Source: Amaranthus tricolor (Eukaryota > Streptophyta > Magnoliopsida > Caryophyllales > Amaranthaceae). From it: a stretch of 64,000 nt of DNA. Shown one piece after another: positions 34,001 to 45,300 of this stretch. Positions within the stretch are counted from its first letter, which is position 1. Every line of letters starts with the position of its first letter. The translations under genes and the position numbers were made by a program. The notes below the pieces were generated by a model. It was given only the letters and a program-made list of their open reading frames with translations, did no database searches and was not told where the DNA came from. The DNA lies in contig NC_080060.1 of the NCBI RefSeq assembly GCF_026212465.1, positions 67,501 to 131,500 on the forward strand, written 5' to 3'.

Positions 34001-35160
34001 AATACTAGCTTCATTTTTTATTTATTTTTTATTTTTATATCTTAACCAAAATTATTTTAGTTAGCTTTATCATCATCGGCTTTATCATTGTTGTCACAGG
34101 ATCTATTTATGTTATTTATAATATTTGTGAAGACTAATTAATTTATAGATTAAAAAAAATATTAGTTTCCGTACGTGCTAAGAACATCATACAGGTCCTA
34201 GCGTTCTGTTAACGGTAATTAACTCATTAGACAAATCTAAACACCTTAATAATCTTCTCAAGAAAGAAGGACCACTGTTTCCTCTCCTACACAGCCAAGG
34301 ACTTATATATTTATCTCTCAGGTCCCAACCTCCTGAAAAAAGATACAAACACACTAGTAGTGGTCAAGTCACCTACACGGCTACACCTGAAGACCTTAGG
34401 ACAGCCAAACCTCCAGATTGTGATATATAAACTCCTTATCCATATCATTTTGGCAAGATTAAATGCCATATATATGTGCAAATTAGTAAGCATGGTTGCC
34501 AAGATCGGACCCAGCGACTAGGATCGATCATAGAATCAAAATCAAGTGGAATCGGTCATAAGAGCGGTAGAATCGTTCAGAATCGTGTAGAATCGCGATT
34601 CTGGGTGATCCTAACGATCACGCATGCTGCTTCAGCCTTCAGTCAATCAGCCCCTTCTTCACTCAACCCTAATTGTTCTTCCTTGCTGGTTATTAACTCC
34701 TTCTTATGCTAAGGTATTTATTACTCCTTCCTATTTCTTCCTTCCTATTCGTTCTCTACAAACTCATTCTTTCTTTGGGCCTGAAGTTGTTAAGGTACTT
34801 TATTACTCTCCATGAAATAAAACATGTCTCTTGTGAGGAAGAAGAAGAAGAACAACTGAACATGTAGGATTGGGAATGAGAAGAATGAGGGTGGCGAGAT
34901 TGAAAATGAAACTGAACTTTAGTTTTAGGGTTTTTTTAAGTATAGAAATGAAATAGGGGAAGGGTTGACCGTAAAAAATTATGACTATTTAATAAATGTT
35001 CGGGTGTGGGTCTAGGGTTCGGGTCTAAGTCCGGATTTAGGTCGGAGGGTTTGGATCTGAACCTAGACTCACTATTTATTTTTGAGATCCAAATTCGATC
35101 CAGATTGGGTGGGTCTCAAAAATAAGACCCACATCCTTAAAATAAAAGGGTGGGTTCGAG
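34000..35160. other. Unassigned AT-rich intergenic sequence
   Basis: No gene or clear element. A stretch of GAATCG-rich words ('agaatcgtgtagaatcgcga', about 34579) and, at 34990-35120, runs of 'gggtctagggttcgggtct' are notable but could not be classified. Confidence 0.4.
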
Positions 35161-37553
35161 ACAACATCCTAAACCCATGACCCGGCCGCCAGCAACCCCT
35201 CCACCAGCCGGCCGCCAGCAGCAGCTCCTCCACCACGCAGCTCTCCTCTCTCTCCTTTATTTTTGTGAGCTTTTTCATCCTTATTTTAAATTAGTACTTT
35301 TAATCTTTAAAGTTTTGGGTAAATTAGTTTATATCTTATTAGAATTTGTAATGGGTAAGTGTTAGAAGTGAGATTTGAAAATGAATAAATTAGGGTTTAT
35401 GTTGGGGATGAAATTGAAGGTAATATGTACTACTTTTATGTGTTTTGGTGATTTTGTAATATTGAGATAAATTTACAAAAGCTTTTGATAAGTGTTATTT
35501 TTAATTAATAATGGTAGTTTTGATGATTAAAAATACTTAGAGCTGTTGGTCACTTTTAATAGTTAAATATAAATTAATTATGCTAATTGTGGTGAATGTG
35601 ATTATTGTTGTTGGTTTAGTGGCGATAAAAATTACTTAAAAAAGAATTATTGTATAAAATTACTAATAAAGAATTATTATATCATGTGTTGCTACCGGTG
35701 AATAAGTGTTGCCATTGTTAATTGTGGGTACATGGTTGATGTTTAATTGTTGTGGTTAGTATTCAATTGTTGCCAAACTAATTTTTTGTTATGTTTATGA
35801 GAAGTCTAAGCCACTAATTGTTTTGTTCTTATGCTTTGTCACCTCAAATCTTGAGGAATGGAACAAATTTGATTGAAAATTATTATCATTATGCATTGAA
35901 ATCGAGTGTAATACACTACATTATACGATTTGAGGCCACATAGTTTTGTTTTATTGCAATAGTGTGTAAATTGAATCTTTTCCCCTTGAACATGTCTTAT
36001 TTTAGAATTTAATGGAAACTAATGTTACAGTTAGATTGATTGATGGCATTGTTTGTGAGTAAATATGTTGTGTGTATGATTAGATTGCATATTCACATGA
36101 GTTGTGGCTTGTAAGGATCGAAGTAGGGTACTTAGTAGAGCAAGTAGTGCCTAAAGAAAGTCAAGTAGACTTACTACTCTTACCTTAAACGTGTATAGGT
36201 GCCCGGTTCATGAGAGGGGCGTAAGAACCTCTTTTGAAGTGATTTTACGACTTGTCATCTTGCAGTTGCAGGTAAGTACACACACTAGCCTACTCTTACA
36301 TGTATCTTGAATATGTTTTCGTTGCATAACAATATTATGAGTTATGTTGACTATGATTTGCTATTAAAAATTATTAAGTTATTGTTTCAAGTGTGGATTG
36401 ATTTGTAGAGCTGGTAGAGAATAGGTTTTGATGTCGCGAGAATGAAATGTTGGATTATATGAGATGGAATGGGAATGATTACTTATTGATAAGTTTTTAA
36501 TTATGTTTTATGAATGAAAATGAGTCCCTTATTGATGAGATATTAAGTTGACTGTTTATTGTGATTCCACTGGATTACCTCAGTTGGTTGAGTTCCCGGA
36601 GGCATGGATCATCTGTATATGGTCGCTGTACGGGGGTATGATCATACTTTGCCATTGGGCGCCGGCATGGTAGTCACCATCCTTGGCTGAGGTGTTTTCA
36701 TGTGGGTCTTGCAAATCCCAATATGGTGACTTCTTATCACATAAGAGAATATATAAAATCAAAGAAGAGAAGGAACGAGTAGTTGATACTTACAAATTGG
36801 AATGTCTCCCTTACCTTGTTTTGTTGATATTGATTGTTGGTTATATGTATAACATGTTGTTAGTTACTGACGTGTACTGTTTGTTTTCATTGTTGATGGC
36901 TCGTCTTTGATGGCCCTGCTATGACGTGTTGGTCTATGATCTTATGTTGAGCAGTAGGGACATCATAGATAGACATTACAGGTGATGGAGCTTCTATGTA
37001 TTGCATACGGGGGGAATGAGCGAGAATCTTGAAGTGTGCAATAATCTTATTGTTTTGACTTTCCCTGTAGTATATTTTCGTTCAGGTTGTTTATGTTTTG
37101 AGTTTTAGGCACATGTCTTTTTGTATAAGTTATCTCCGCTCCATTGTTTTTGTGGTTTGTATGATTTAAATAGTTATTGTTCTTTTTCTTCTTCAAACTC
37201 AAGCATTTACTTTGGAACCACGATCTATGATTAGTATGTCGACAGAGGATTAGGCGATGAATATTTCACCGAGATATTTTGTTACAAGGCCGATGTTGCC
37301 TCTTCTTGATTATGTTTTATTGCGCGTTTATCTTCTTTTGGTGCGTCCAATTTCAAGGGAGATACTGCCAAAATTTCTGCATGATTTTGTTTGAAAGTTT
37401 TTCTATTAATTAAATCAATCAAACTTTACTTTTTTTTTCTTTTCCTTTTTTTTCTTTTTCTTTTTATTTTATTTTAAATGTAACACCTGAATTTCCTCCG
37501 TTCCCTTGCGGTATTAGTTTCGGTTAAAGGGTCGAAAATTTAGGGGTGTTACA
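35160..37553 (-). mobile_element. Truncated inverted copy of the solo-LTR family
   Basis: Matches the reverse complement of the 3352-7076 LTR at several points. The terminal 75 bp (37479-37553, ending gggtgttaca) equals 3352-3425. 'tgctatgacgtgttggtct' (about 36917) matches 3940-3960, and the 'attgggcgccgg' and 'cccaatatggtgacttctt' region (36650-36740) matches 4690-4790. The proline/CAG-rich piece at 35190-35240 may match the 6340-6660 island. The inner end is lost near 35160, so it is a partial LTR or a remnant of a full element. The frame 36580-36762 is spurious. Confidence 0.65.
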
Positions 37554-38042
37554 ATAATAATTTTAACAATAAAACCAAACTAATAAATCTTAAACCAATG
37601 TAATTAATATTCACTATTCATAATAATATTCATCAATAACGATATTATATATAATACTAATTTTAACAATAAATTGTAAACAAAAATAATTACTAATCAC
37701 CACTAATAAACAAAACTAATTACAATAATAAAAAATTAATAATTACTATATATTTCATTTCAAAAGAATAATATAATATATAATATTAAAAAATATCAAA
37801 CATTACAAATTGTGTGGAACTGGAAACATTACTGTGAATAATACAACCTTTCGCAAATTTTCATAGAATAATACTAACTTTCGATTAAACATGAATAATA
37901 CCAACTTAAGAAAGTGTTTTTATTAAACATACGTAATATGTCAAAAATCAAATTATAGGAAATTATATGACCAAAAAATTTGGTAAATTAGATAATAAAA
38001 TAAAGTTAGTATTATTCTAAGAAAAAACCTCCTAAGTTAGTA
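37554..38042. other. AT-rich spacer
   Basis: Very AT-rich (runs of taataa). Nothing recognisable. Confidence 0.4.
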
Positions 38043-38304
38043 CTCCCCCCTATTCACAGTAATTGTCCTATTTTTTTATTTGGCAAATTCATATCAATTG
38101 TCCTATTTTCTTTTTTGTCAATGTTTTTTTTACCTAAATATCTTTAGTTCACACACGTAATTACAAAAATACTCCCACTTACACTACTTATCCAATTAAC
38201 CCAATCACTTAAAAAATCTCAACTACCACATTTTTTGTGGATCTTATCCCATTCTTAATATCTCTGCCCAACTAAATTGGACAATTACTTTAAATAGGTG
38301 AGAG
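38043..38304. mobile_element. Stowaway MITE, 262 bp
   Basis: Ends CTCCCCCCTATTCACAGTAA and (reverse complement) CTCTCACCTATTTAAAGTAA, both continuing TTGTCC. It is flanked by TA at 38041-38042 and 38305-38306. Size, CTCCC-type termini and TA duplication are classic Stowaway. It lies 242 bp upstream of the start codon at 38547. Confidence 0.85.
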
Positions 38305-38546
38305 TATTATTTATATTGTAAGTTACTTACTCTTCCCTTAAAAATGCAAGATTAAAAGACTACCAAGTACCAACCAGTATACAATCGGTAGCCCGTTATT
38401 TCCCGTTGCAACCACCAATCTTTCTATCTTGTGAAGGTCTCAATAAATCACCTAACCTTCACTCTCTCTCCACTGGCATGAATCTGCTGCAAAACAAAAC
38501 ACCAACAAGAAGAAACTAAGTAAATAAATAATTAAGTATAATAAGA

Positions 38547-39083
38547 ATGAGAATAGATCAGGAGAGAATTAGTATCAAAGAAGAAGACGAAGAATCTCCA
38601 ACTCCAAGCAACGCCTTCATACACCGCCACCGCCACCGCTGCTGCTTTCATTTCCCTTGCTTTTACTCTTCTCCATCATCCACCACCACCCATCATATCA
38701 TCACCCTTGGTGAGGGTGAGAGGTCAACTACTTCCTCCTCGTTTTGGGACCGTTTCCGCTCCCGTGAGGCTGAGAATCGTTGGTGGGCTCGCCCTTTTTG
38801 GGCCTTGAAGAAGGTTCGTGAATGGTCCGAGATTGTCGCTGGGCCCAAGTGGAAGACCTTCATCCGCCGCTTTAATCGCCGCCGCCATAACCAACGTCAT
38901 CAGTTCCAGTATGATCCACTGAGTTACGCCCTTAATTTCGATGAAGGGCAAAACGATCATTTCGAGGAAAGCGTTGCTCTTCAATTTCCCGATTTCTCTT
39001 CTCGGTTTGTCGCCGCTTCATCCAAATCGCCAACACCAACAGAATCAGCAAAAGACTTCAGTAACGGTGCGCCGGCGTGCTAA
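38547..39083 (+). CDS. Plant-specific protein of unknown function (178 aa, single exon)
   Basis: Intronless. Residues ~1-70 are low complexity (His/Arg-rich 'HRHRHRCC', then Ser/Thr-rich). The conserved centre begins NRWWARPFWALKKVREWSE, passes through a basic GPKWKTFIRRFNRRR segment and reaches FQYDPLSYALNFDEG. A later 'FPDFSSRF' motif is also recognisable. These blocks resemble a small family of uncharacterised angiosperm proteins (I believe those annotated UCP031279, for example At1g10140), often of 140-200 aa and seen as stress-responsive; no biochemical role is known to me. There is no signal peptide or membrane segment. An aataaa-type signal is near 39286. The Stowaway MITE lies in the proximal promoter. 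Confidence 0.8.
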   Translation: MRIDQERISIKEEDEESPTPSNAFIHRHRHRCCFHFPCFYSSPSSTTTHHIITLGEGERSTTSSSFWDRFRSREAENRWWARPFWALKKVREWSEIVAGPKWKTFIRRFNRRRHNQRHQFQYDPLSYALNFDEGQNDHFEESVALQFPDFSSRFVAASSKSPTPTESAKDFSNGAPAC

Positions 39084-39382
39084 TTTGCGCTTCTCTTGGT
39101 GTGCCAGACTGGCATACGTGAAACGACAATAGCCGGAAAGTGACTCGACATCAATTCATATTTGACTTTTGATTGAACACAGCTGGCGTTTTCTTTCCCA
39201 GTTATTTTTTACTTCTAATTTTTGCATGTAATTTATTTTGTCTATATATGGTGAAGTACTTCATGTAATTTACTCGTCATACTAAAGAATAAAAATATCG
39301 TTTCCTGCAAACAAAGAACCGCACGTTAGATTTGGATAGGCATTAATAAAGCGGTGGAGGGTGAGAATACTAAGCATCAGTC

Positions 39383-42300
39383 ATGGCAGCTCGAAGGATT
39401 TCTTCTCTGCTTTCTCGTTCTTTGTCTTCGTCACTTCCTTTCTCTGTTCGTAAGTTCCTTCGGCTTGTTTGAAATTGGGATTGTTTCAGTTTTCTAACTC
39501 AGTTGAACGTTGATGTTAATTGATTGATTTAAGTAACTGATTACTTACTGAATTAAGTCAATCTGATTGATAACTGTGCAAACAATTTCTTTACTCCTCA
39601 ATCTAGTATAGTATAATAAACTCTTAAAATCGCGGTTTGCTTATTCTTTGTTAAAGAAATTCAAATTAAAGGTTTTATTGGAGTTTGAGGTCCTTGGGAT
39701 TTGCACTGTTCAAGTGAGAATAAAAGATTATGAATCCTGTTAAAATTCTACAGAGAAGAGAAAGTTGCTGAGCTGCAGTGGTAAAGTTGATTGTCTGGTT
39801 CAGTTCTGCTCCTTTAGTGAAACAGTTTGGAAATTAGGACATTTGGCTATTGATTACTCTCTCCAATTCAAAAGCCCGTTAGTTGAGTTGTGGTTGGCTA
39901 CCTTAATAAAATGAGACAAAAAATAAGCAACACAAAAATATAGGAGGAGAAATGTCGCTGTTAGTAGTAAATAAATAAGTCATCGAGATGGAGGGTAAAG
40001 CTTTACTAGTTAAGCCTCCCATATGGTCAATTCCCGTTTACCAGTTAGAATTGGATTGGAATTTCGTTTTAAACTCCAAATTTGAGATGGAAGTTAGTTG
40101 AAGGATAAAGGTTGTTAAACTCGTTTTTGCTTACCCTGCACAACTGATTATCATCATCATACCCAATATCTGTTCGAAAGCAGGCGGCTGATTATCAATC
40201 TAATACTTTATGTTCCTCACTTTAATTATCATAATGTTACCATGGCTAAATTGTATATATTGAATAAAAATAAATGTAAATGTTGTGATTTAAAATAATT
40301 ATGAATGGTTCAGGCCCCAAAGGATATAGCACTGCTGCTGCACTAGAAAATCCTATTATTCCGAATGTGGAAATTAAGCATACCCAACTGCTCATCAATG
40401 GAGAGTTTGTTGATGCTGCATCAGGTTATCGTTTGTGCTTCAAGCAATACTTGTTTATATGTCTAGATATGTCTTTTTATCCTTTTTGAGTACATATTTT
40501 GTTTACTGTTTAGCATAAGGGAATAAGAAATTTACTAATATGTGATATTCAATTAACGTCTTCCAGGTAAGACATTTCCTACATATGATCCTCGGACTGG
40601 AGAAGTGATAGCCCATGTTGCGGAAGGAGATGCCCAAGATATTAACCTTGCTGTAGCTGCTGCTCGAAAAGCTTTTGATGAGGGTCCATGGCCTAAAATG
40701 ACAGCTTATGTAACATACTAACATTCTCTGCTCTATCATCTCTTTGTTCAAGTTTAAACTTTAATTTTTTCATTTTGCAATCATTATATATTTGTTGGTA
40801 TCAAAATTAAACTAGGAGAGGGCACGGATCATTCTGAGATTTGCTGATTTGGTTGAGCAACACAGTGAGGAGCTTGCAGCTTTGGAGACTTGGAATAATG
40901 GGAAAACTTTTCAACAGGCCTCGAAAGCTGAGCTTCCAATGTTTGTCCGCAAATTTCACTACTATGCTGGTATATAATAATAAATGTGTAGCATTTTAAT
41001 TCTTTTTCTTTTTCTGTGTGTGTGTGTGTGTTAAATGGTTCTAGTTGCCGGTGTTTTTACTCCCCCCAATCATTGTAGGTTGGGCAGATAAAATCCATGG
41101 GTTGACTGTTCCTGCTGATGGTCCGTACCACGTGCAAACATTGCACGAACCAATTGGTGTAGCAGGGCAAATCATTCCATGGAACTTTCCTCTTATCATG
41201 TTCGCTTGGAAAGTTGGCCCTGCCCTGGCTTGTGGCAACACTATTGTCCTGAAGACCGCCGAGCAGACTCCCTTGACTGCACTTTATGTTGGGAAACTTT
41301 TTCATGAGGTAGGATAGCTATTATAGTTTTCTAGTTTGTTTGTTTAAGCTAGTTGCACTATTGATGGTATTCCATTGATGTAAATTTAAGAAATTGTGAG
41401 ATATTCCATAAAGTAGCATTGAACTTTTATAAAACGTGAGATATAGCAATCTTTTAAGTTTTACTCTCTCGAGGTTCATGAAATTGCTTAAGCATGAGAC
41501 CTTGAAATAACTATTTGCACGTGGAAGAGAGCAATTGATAGAGAGGTAATAGAGTTAGGATTGTCTGTCTCCATGTCCCCCAGTATCTCCTTCATCCTCA
41601 ACTCACTCATGGGCTCTCTTCTCTTCTAATTGTCCTTCCTCATGGCTAAATTTCACTTTTCATCTGAGTTAAATTTCTGTATCTCATACTTCTGCTACAT
41701 CTTGTTTTTGTCCCAAACTTGAATATAGTTTTTGGCATTTAAATGTTACATTTACTGGTTACAGGCTGGTCTTCCTCCGGGTGTTTTGAATATAGTTTCT
41801 GGGTATGGTCCATCAGCTGGTGCAGCGCTTGCTAGTCACATGGATGTCGACAAGGTATTCCTTCTTCAAACACGATAGTGACATAGAAATAACTATTTTT
41901 TTAAAATTCTAACATGAGCTTGCATTATAGATTGCTTTCACGGGATCTACTGAAACTGGAAAGACTGTTCTAGAACTTGCAGCAAAGAGCAATCTTAAAC
42001 CAGCAACTTTGGAGCTTGGAGGAAAATCACCTTTCATTGTATGTGAAGATGCTGATGTCGATAAAGCAGTGGAACTCGCACATTTTGCTCTCTTCTTTAA
42101 CCAGGTATTCTAACTCATCACCTCTCTTATCGGTGGCATTGAAGACTAAAGGAAGGAGTAATTATTTTGCAATTATTATAGGGTCAATGTTGCTGTGCTG
42201 GTTCCCGCACTTATGTGCACGAGAGTGTGTATGATGAATTTGTTGAAAAAGCAACTCAGCGTGCCAAGAGACGTACTGTTGGAGATCCCTTTAAGAGTGG

Positions 42301-45300
42301 AATTGAACAAGGTCCTCAGGTGAATATTTTCCCTCTTCCTTCAAGATAGCAATTAATTCAGAAAGTCATGAAATACACAAGGAATCCGAGTATCTAAAAT
42401 GAAAGTTTCTGTTTTAAGCCTTTGTAATGTGAACTTTCAGATAGACACAGAACAATTTCAGAAAGTTTTGAGGTACCTAAAGTCAGGTATGGAGAGCAAT
42501 GCCAAGCTCGAGTGTGGAGGTGATAGACTCGGATCTAAAGGTTTCTTTATCCAGCCCACTGTCTTCTCAAATGTTCAGGTAATGGAAAAATTTATCTTTG
42601 CATATACCTGTTCCAAGTCGATATTAAAAATTATTTAGCCATGGTAACAATGTTGGTAGTGTTTCTAAGCTGCTAAGTTAGTTACTTTATTGAAGTGGTT
42701 ATTAAAAAATTTAAGTGGTCTGCTTAGTGTAGCAGCGGTAAAAATGATGGCATTACGCTCCCATAATTTTAGTTGATTGCAGTAATTTCCTAGTACTATA
42801 AATTAGATTATAATCATAAATCAATTAAACATTACAAGATTAGCAATGAAATAATTTAGTTTGTTCTTCAAATTTCTCTCCTCTATCTCATTATTATAAT
42901 TTTAACAAAGAATTCTGACTCGGGTTGCTCTTGTATTAGGATGACATGCTGATTGCGCAGGATGAGATATTTGGCCCAGTGCAGTCTATCTTAAAATTCA
43001 AGTAAACCCAACGTTTCTACTTTAACATTAGATTTCTATGATGTTATCGCTGAAATATGTATACATATAGGATTTTATTAAGTGCAATTAACAGAATTTT
43101 AAATTACAATTATCTAACACCCAATAATAGGATCACATGCATAAAATAATACAAATTATATAAGTAGTAATCGCATTACAAACTTTGATGTGTGACTTGA
43201 CTGTTCGGTAGGGAAGGAATACTTCAAAATATTAACCGTGTGTCCATACCACCAATTTAGGACTTCAATTGTAGTTTCTCTAAATAGTCCACTTGTTGTG
43301 CGACAGCGGAAGCAAAGATCGAAAACAATAATAAAACAATAAAGATTCAAACAAACAATAAAGAAAATCACACCGAGAAATTAACGTGGTTCACTATCAA
43401 CGTGATAGCTACATCCACCGGCACCGAGAATAAACTTTTCACTATAAATCGGGAGATTACAAGATGAACGAGAAACCACAACAATGGCTCTCCAAGCTTT
43501 TTCTCTCTTAATTTTCCTCACTTTGTGTTTTGCATTGCATACCCTAATTCTAATTACAAGAGGGGTTTATATAGTATGCCACTTAATAAATAGAAATTAG
43601 GGTTGACATTACAAAGTAACCGGCCCTTAAACAAGGTAACTGCCAAAACGTGTGAAATAACCGCAAAACTGCATGAACTCCGCGGCATGAGCTCAGCATT
43701 CTGCCTAAGACAGAAGCTTCTCCGCGCATCCGCGCCTCGCATAGTACTCCATGGCCCACGCACTTTTGTTCCATCGCCTTTTTGACCCATCACTTGATTC
43801 ATCGTAGACCCGATCTTAGACTCGGTTCGAGTCACAAAATGCCAACAATCTCCACCTTGACGAGAACCCGTAGTCAACCACCACCTCATCAAACCATACA
43901 TTCTCAAGCCAAAACCGTTGCAAAGCTCAAGCATAAGCCATACATCCCGACAAGTCTCTAACTAAGACCCATCCCGATAAGTCTTCAACTAAGACCCATC
44001 ACATACTCGTTTCCATGTATAACCACTCATAATGCTCAACTAGCATCACAAGTCACTCATAATGCTCCACCTGCATCACGAGTCCACAATGCAAGCTCCA
44101 CCTTGAGGTTGTGCACACCTCCACCTGTGAGCTCCCTCACACCGCCCTAAGGGCCTATGCTAATGAACCCAGCATAGTAAAGAATCTACTAGGACTGTTA
44201 GACCATCCTGCCTTTTTTATCTCTATCTTCATGTACGTGCATTCCGAATGAAATCTGACTACACCGTGCTTCTCCTGAACATCAAGTATTACCTGATCAC
44301 TAAACAAACAATCATAGTACACAAAAGCCAACCATGGTTGATCACAAAGAACCATCACTGAGATCGTAACACAATCAAACTCCGCGAACACAACCCAAGC
44401 TTCAACCGATGTAACTAAGCACCTAATTTCATTCCCGTACATAAGAACCACAACAGCTGATCGAAGCAAACTGTAAAGAGAACAAATCTCTACCTGCCAG
44501 TGCCCCCACCCAGGTTGAGTCACTAATTTGCAAATGACTTTTCTAGCATATGCAAAACAAGTACACACCACACCATACTTCAAACACCGAACCGTAACTC
44601 TAGACATGTAGACCGACTCAGGCTTAAAATGAGGTGATATAAATGAGCAAAGTAACACTACCAGTCTATACAACAGTTCCCACACTCTGTTAATACGTAA
44701 AGTGATTGCAAACCACTGTGCTCGCTCACTATACTCTACAACGTGCTCATAAATTGGAGGTTCAAATGTCTCCACAAAAACGGCTACCAACCTTGCCAAA
44801 CTCACAAGATTCAATGCATAACCTACCACACTTATAGCAACCAAAACAACACACCCTACAACCAACCTATCAGACTTCTCGATAACACATAGTCTTTTCT
44901 TGAAACCCTCTAGATCGACGAAATGTTCCCTGTACTGACTCCTTTAAACTATCCACTGAGATAAAGATAGCTCCAGAAATCACAGTCAGAGAGATACCCG
45001 GGGCAGTATCAACACCATCAATTCGGGGTCGAACAAAAATGGATGAGGGGTTAACCTCATACTCCACCTCAAACTTGGTACCACTATCACCATAACCAGC
45101 ATCTGCAAGATACATAATAGCATACCAAAGCCCTAACAAGACTCCAAACATGAGATAGCACGATACCCTACTGAGCCACACCACACACATACTGGTCATC
45201 TCTAATCCCGTGTGTAAACCCCGATCGAATAAACTAATCCAGTATCTACTCAACAACCAAGTACTAGAGAGCATGCATAAGACTCTCCCTAACAAGGTCC

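Noticed and set aside
34476..34815. Plus-strand frames of 63-78 codons near 34.5-34.8 kb
   Set aside because: Repeat-like GAATCG-rich surroundings, no motif, no splice model.
38724..38984. 86-codon minus-strand frame
   Set aside because: Antisense shadow of the 178-aa gene.
43554..43934. 126-codon minus-strand frame
   Set aside because: Lies across the Copia 3' LTR and purine tract; the repeated LTR at 47187-47477 gives a similar chance frame.
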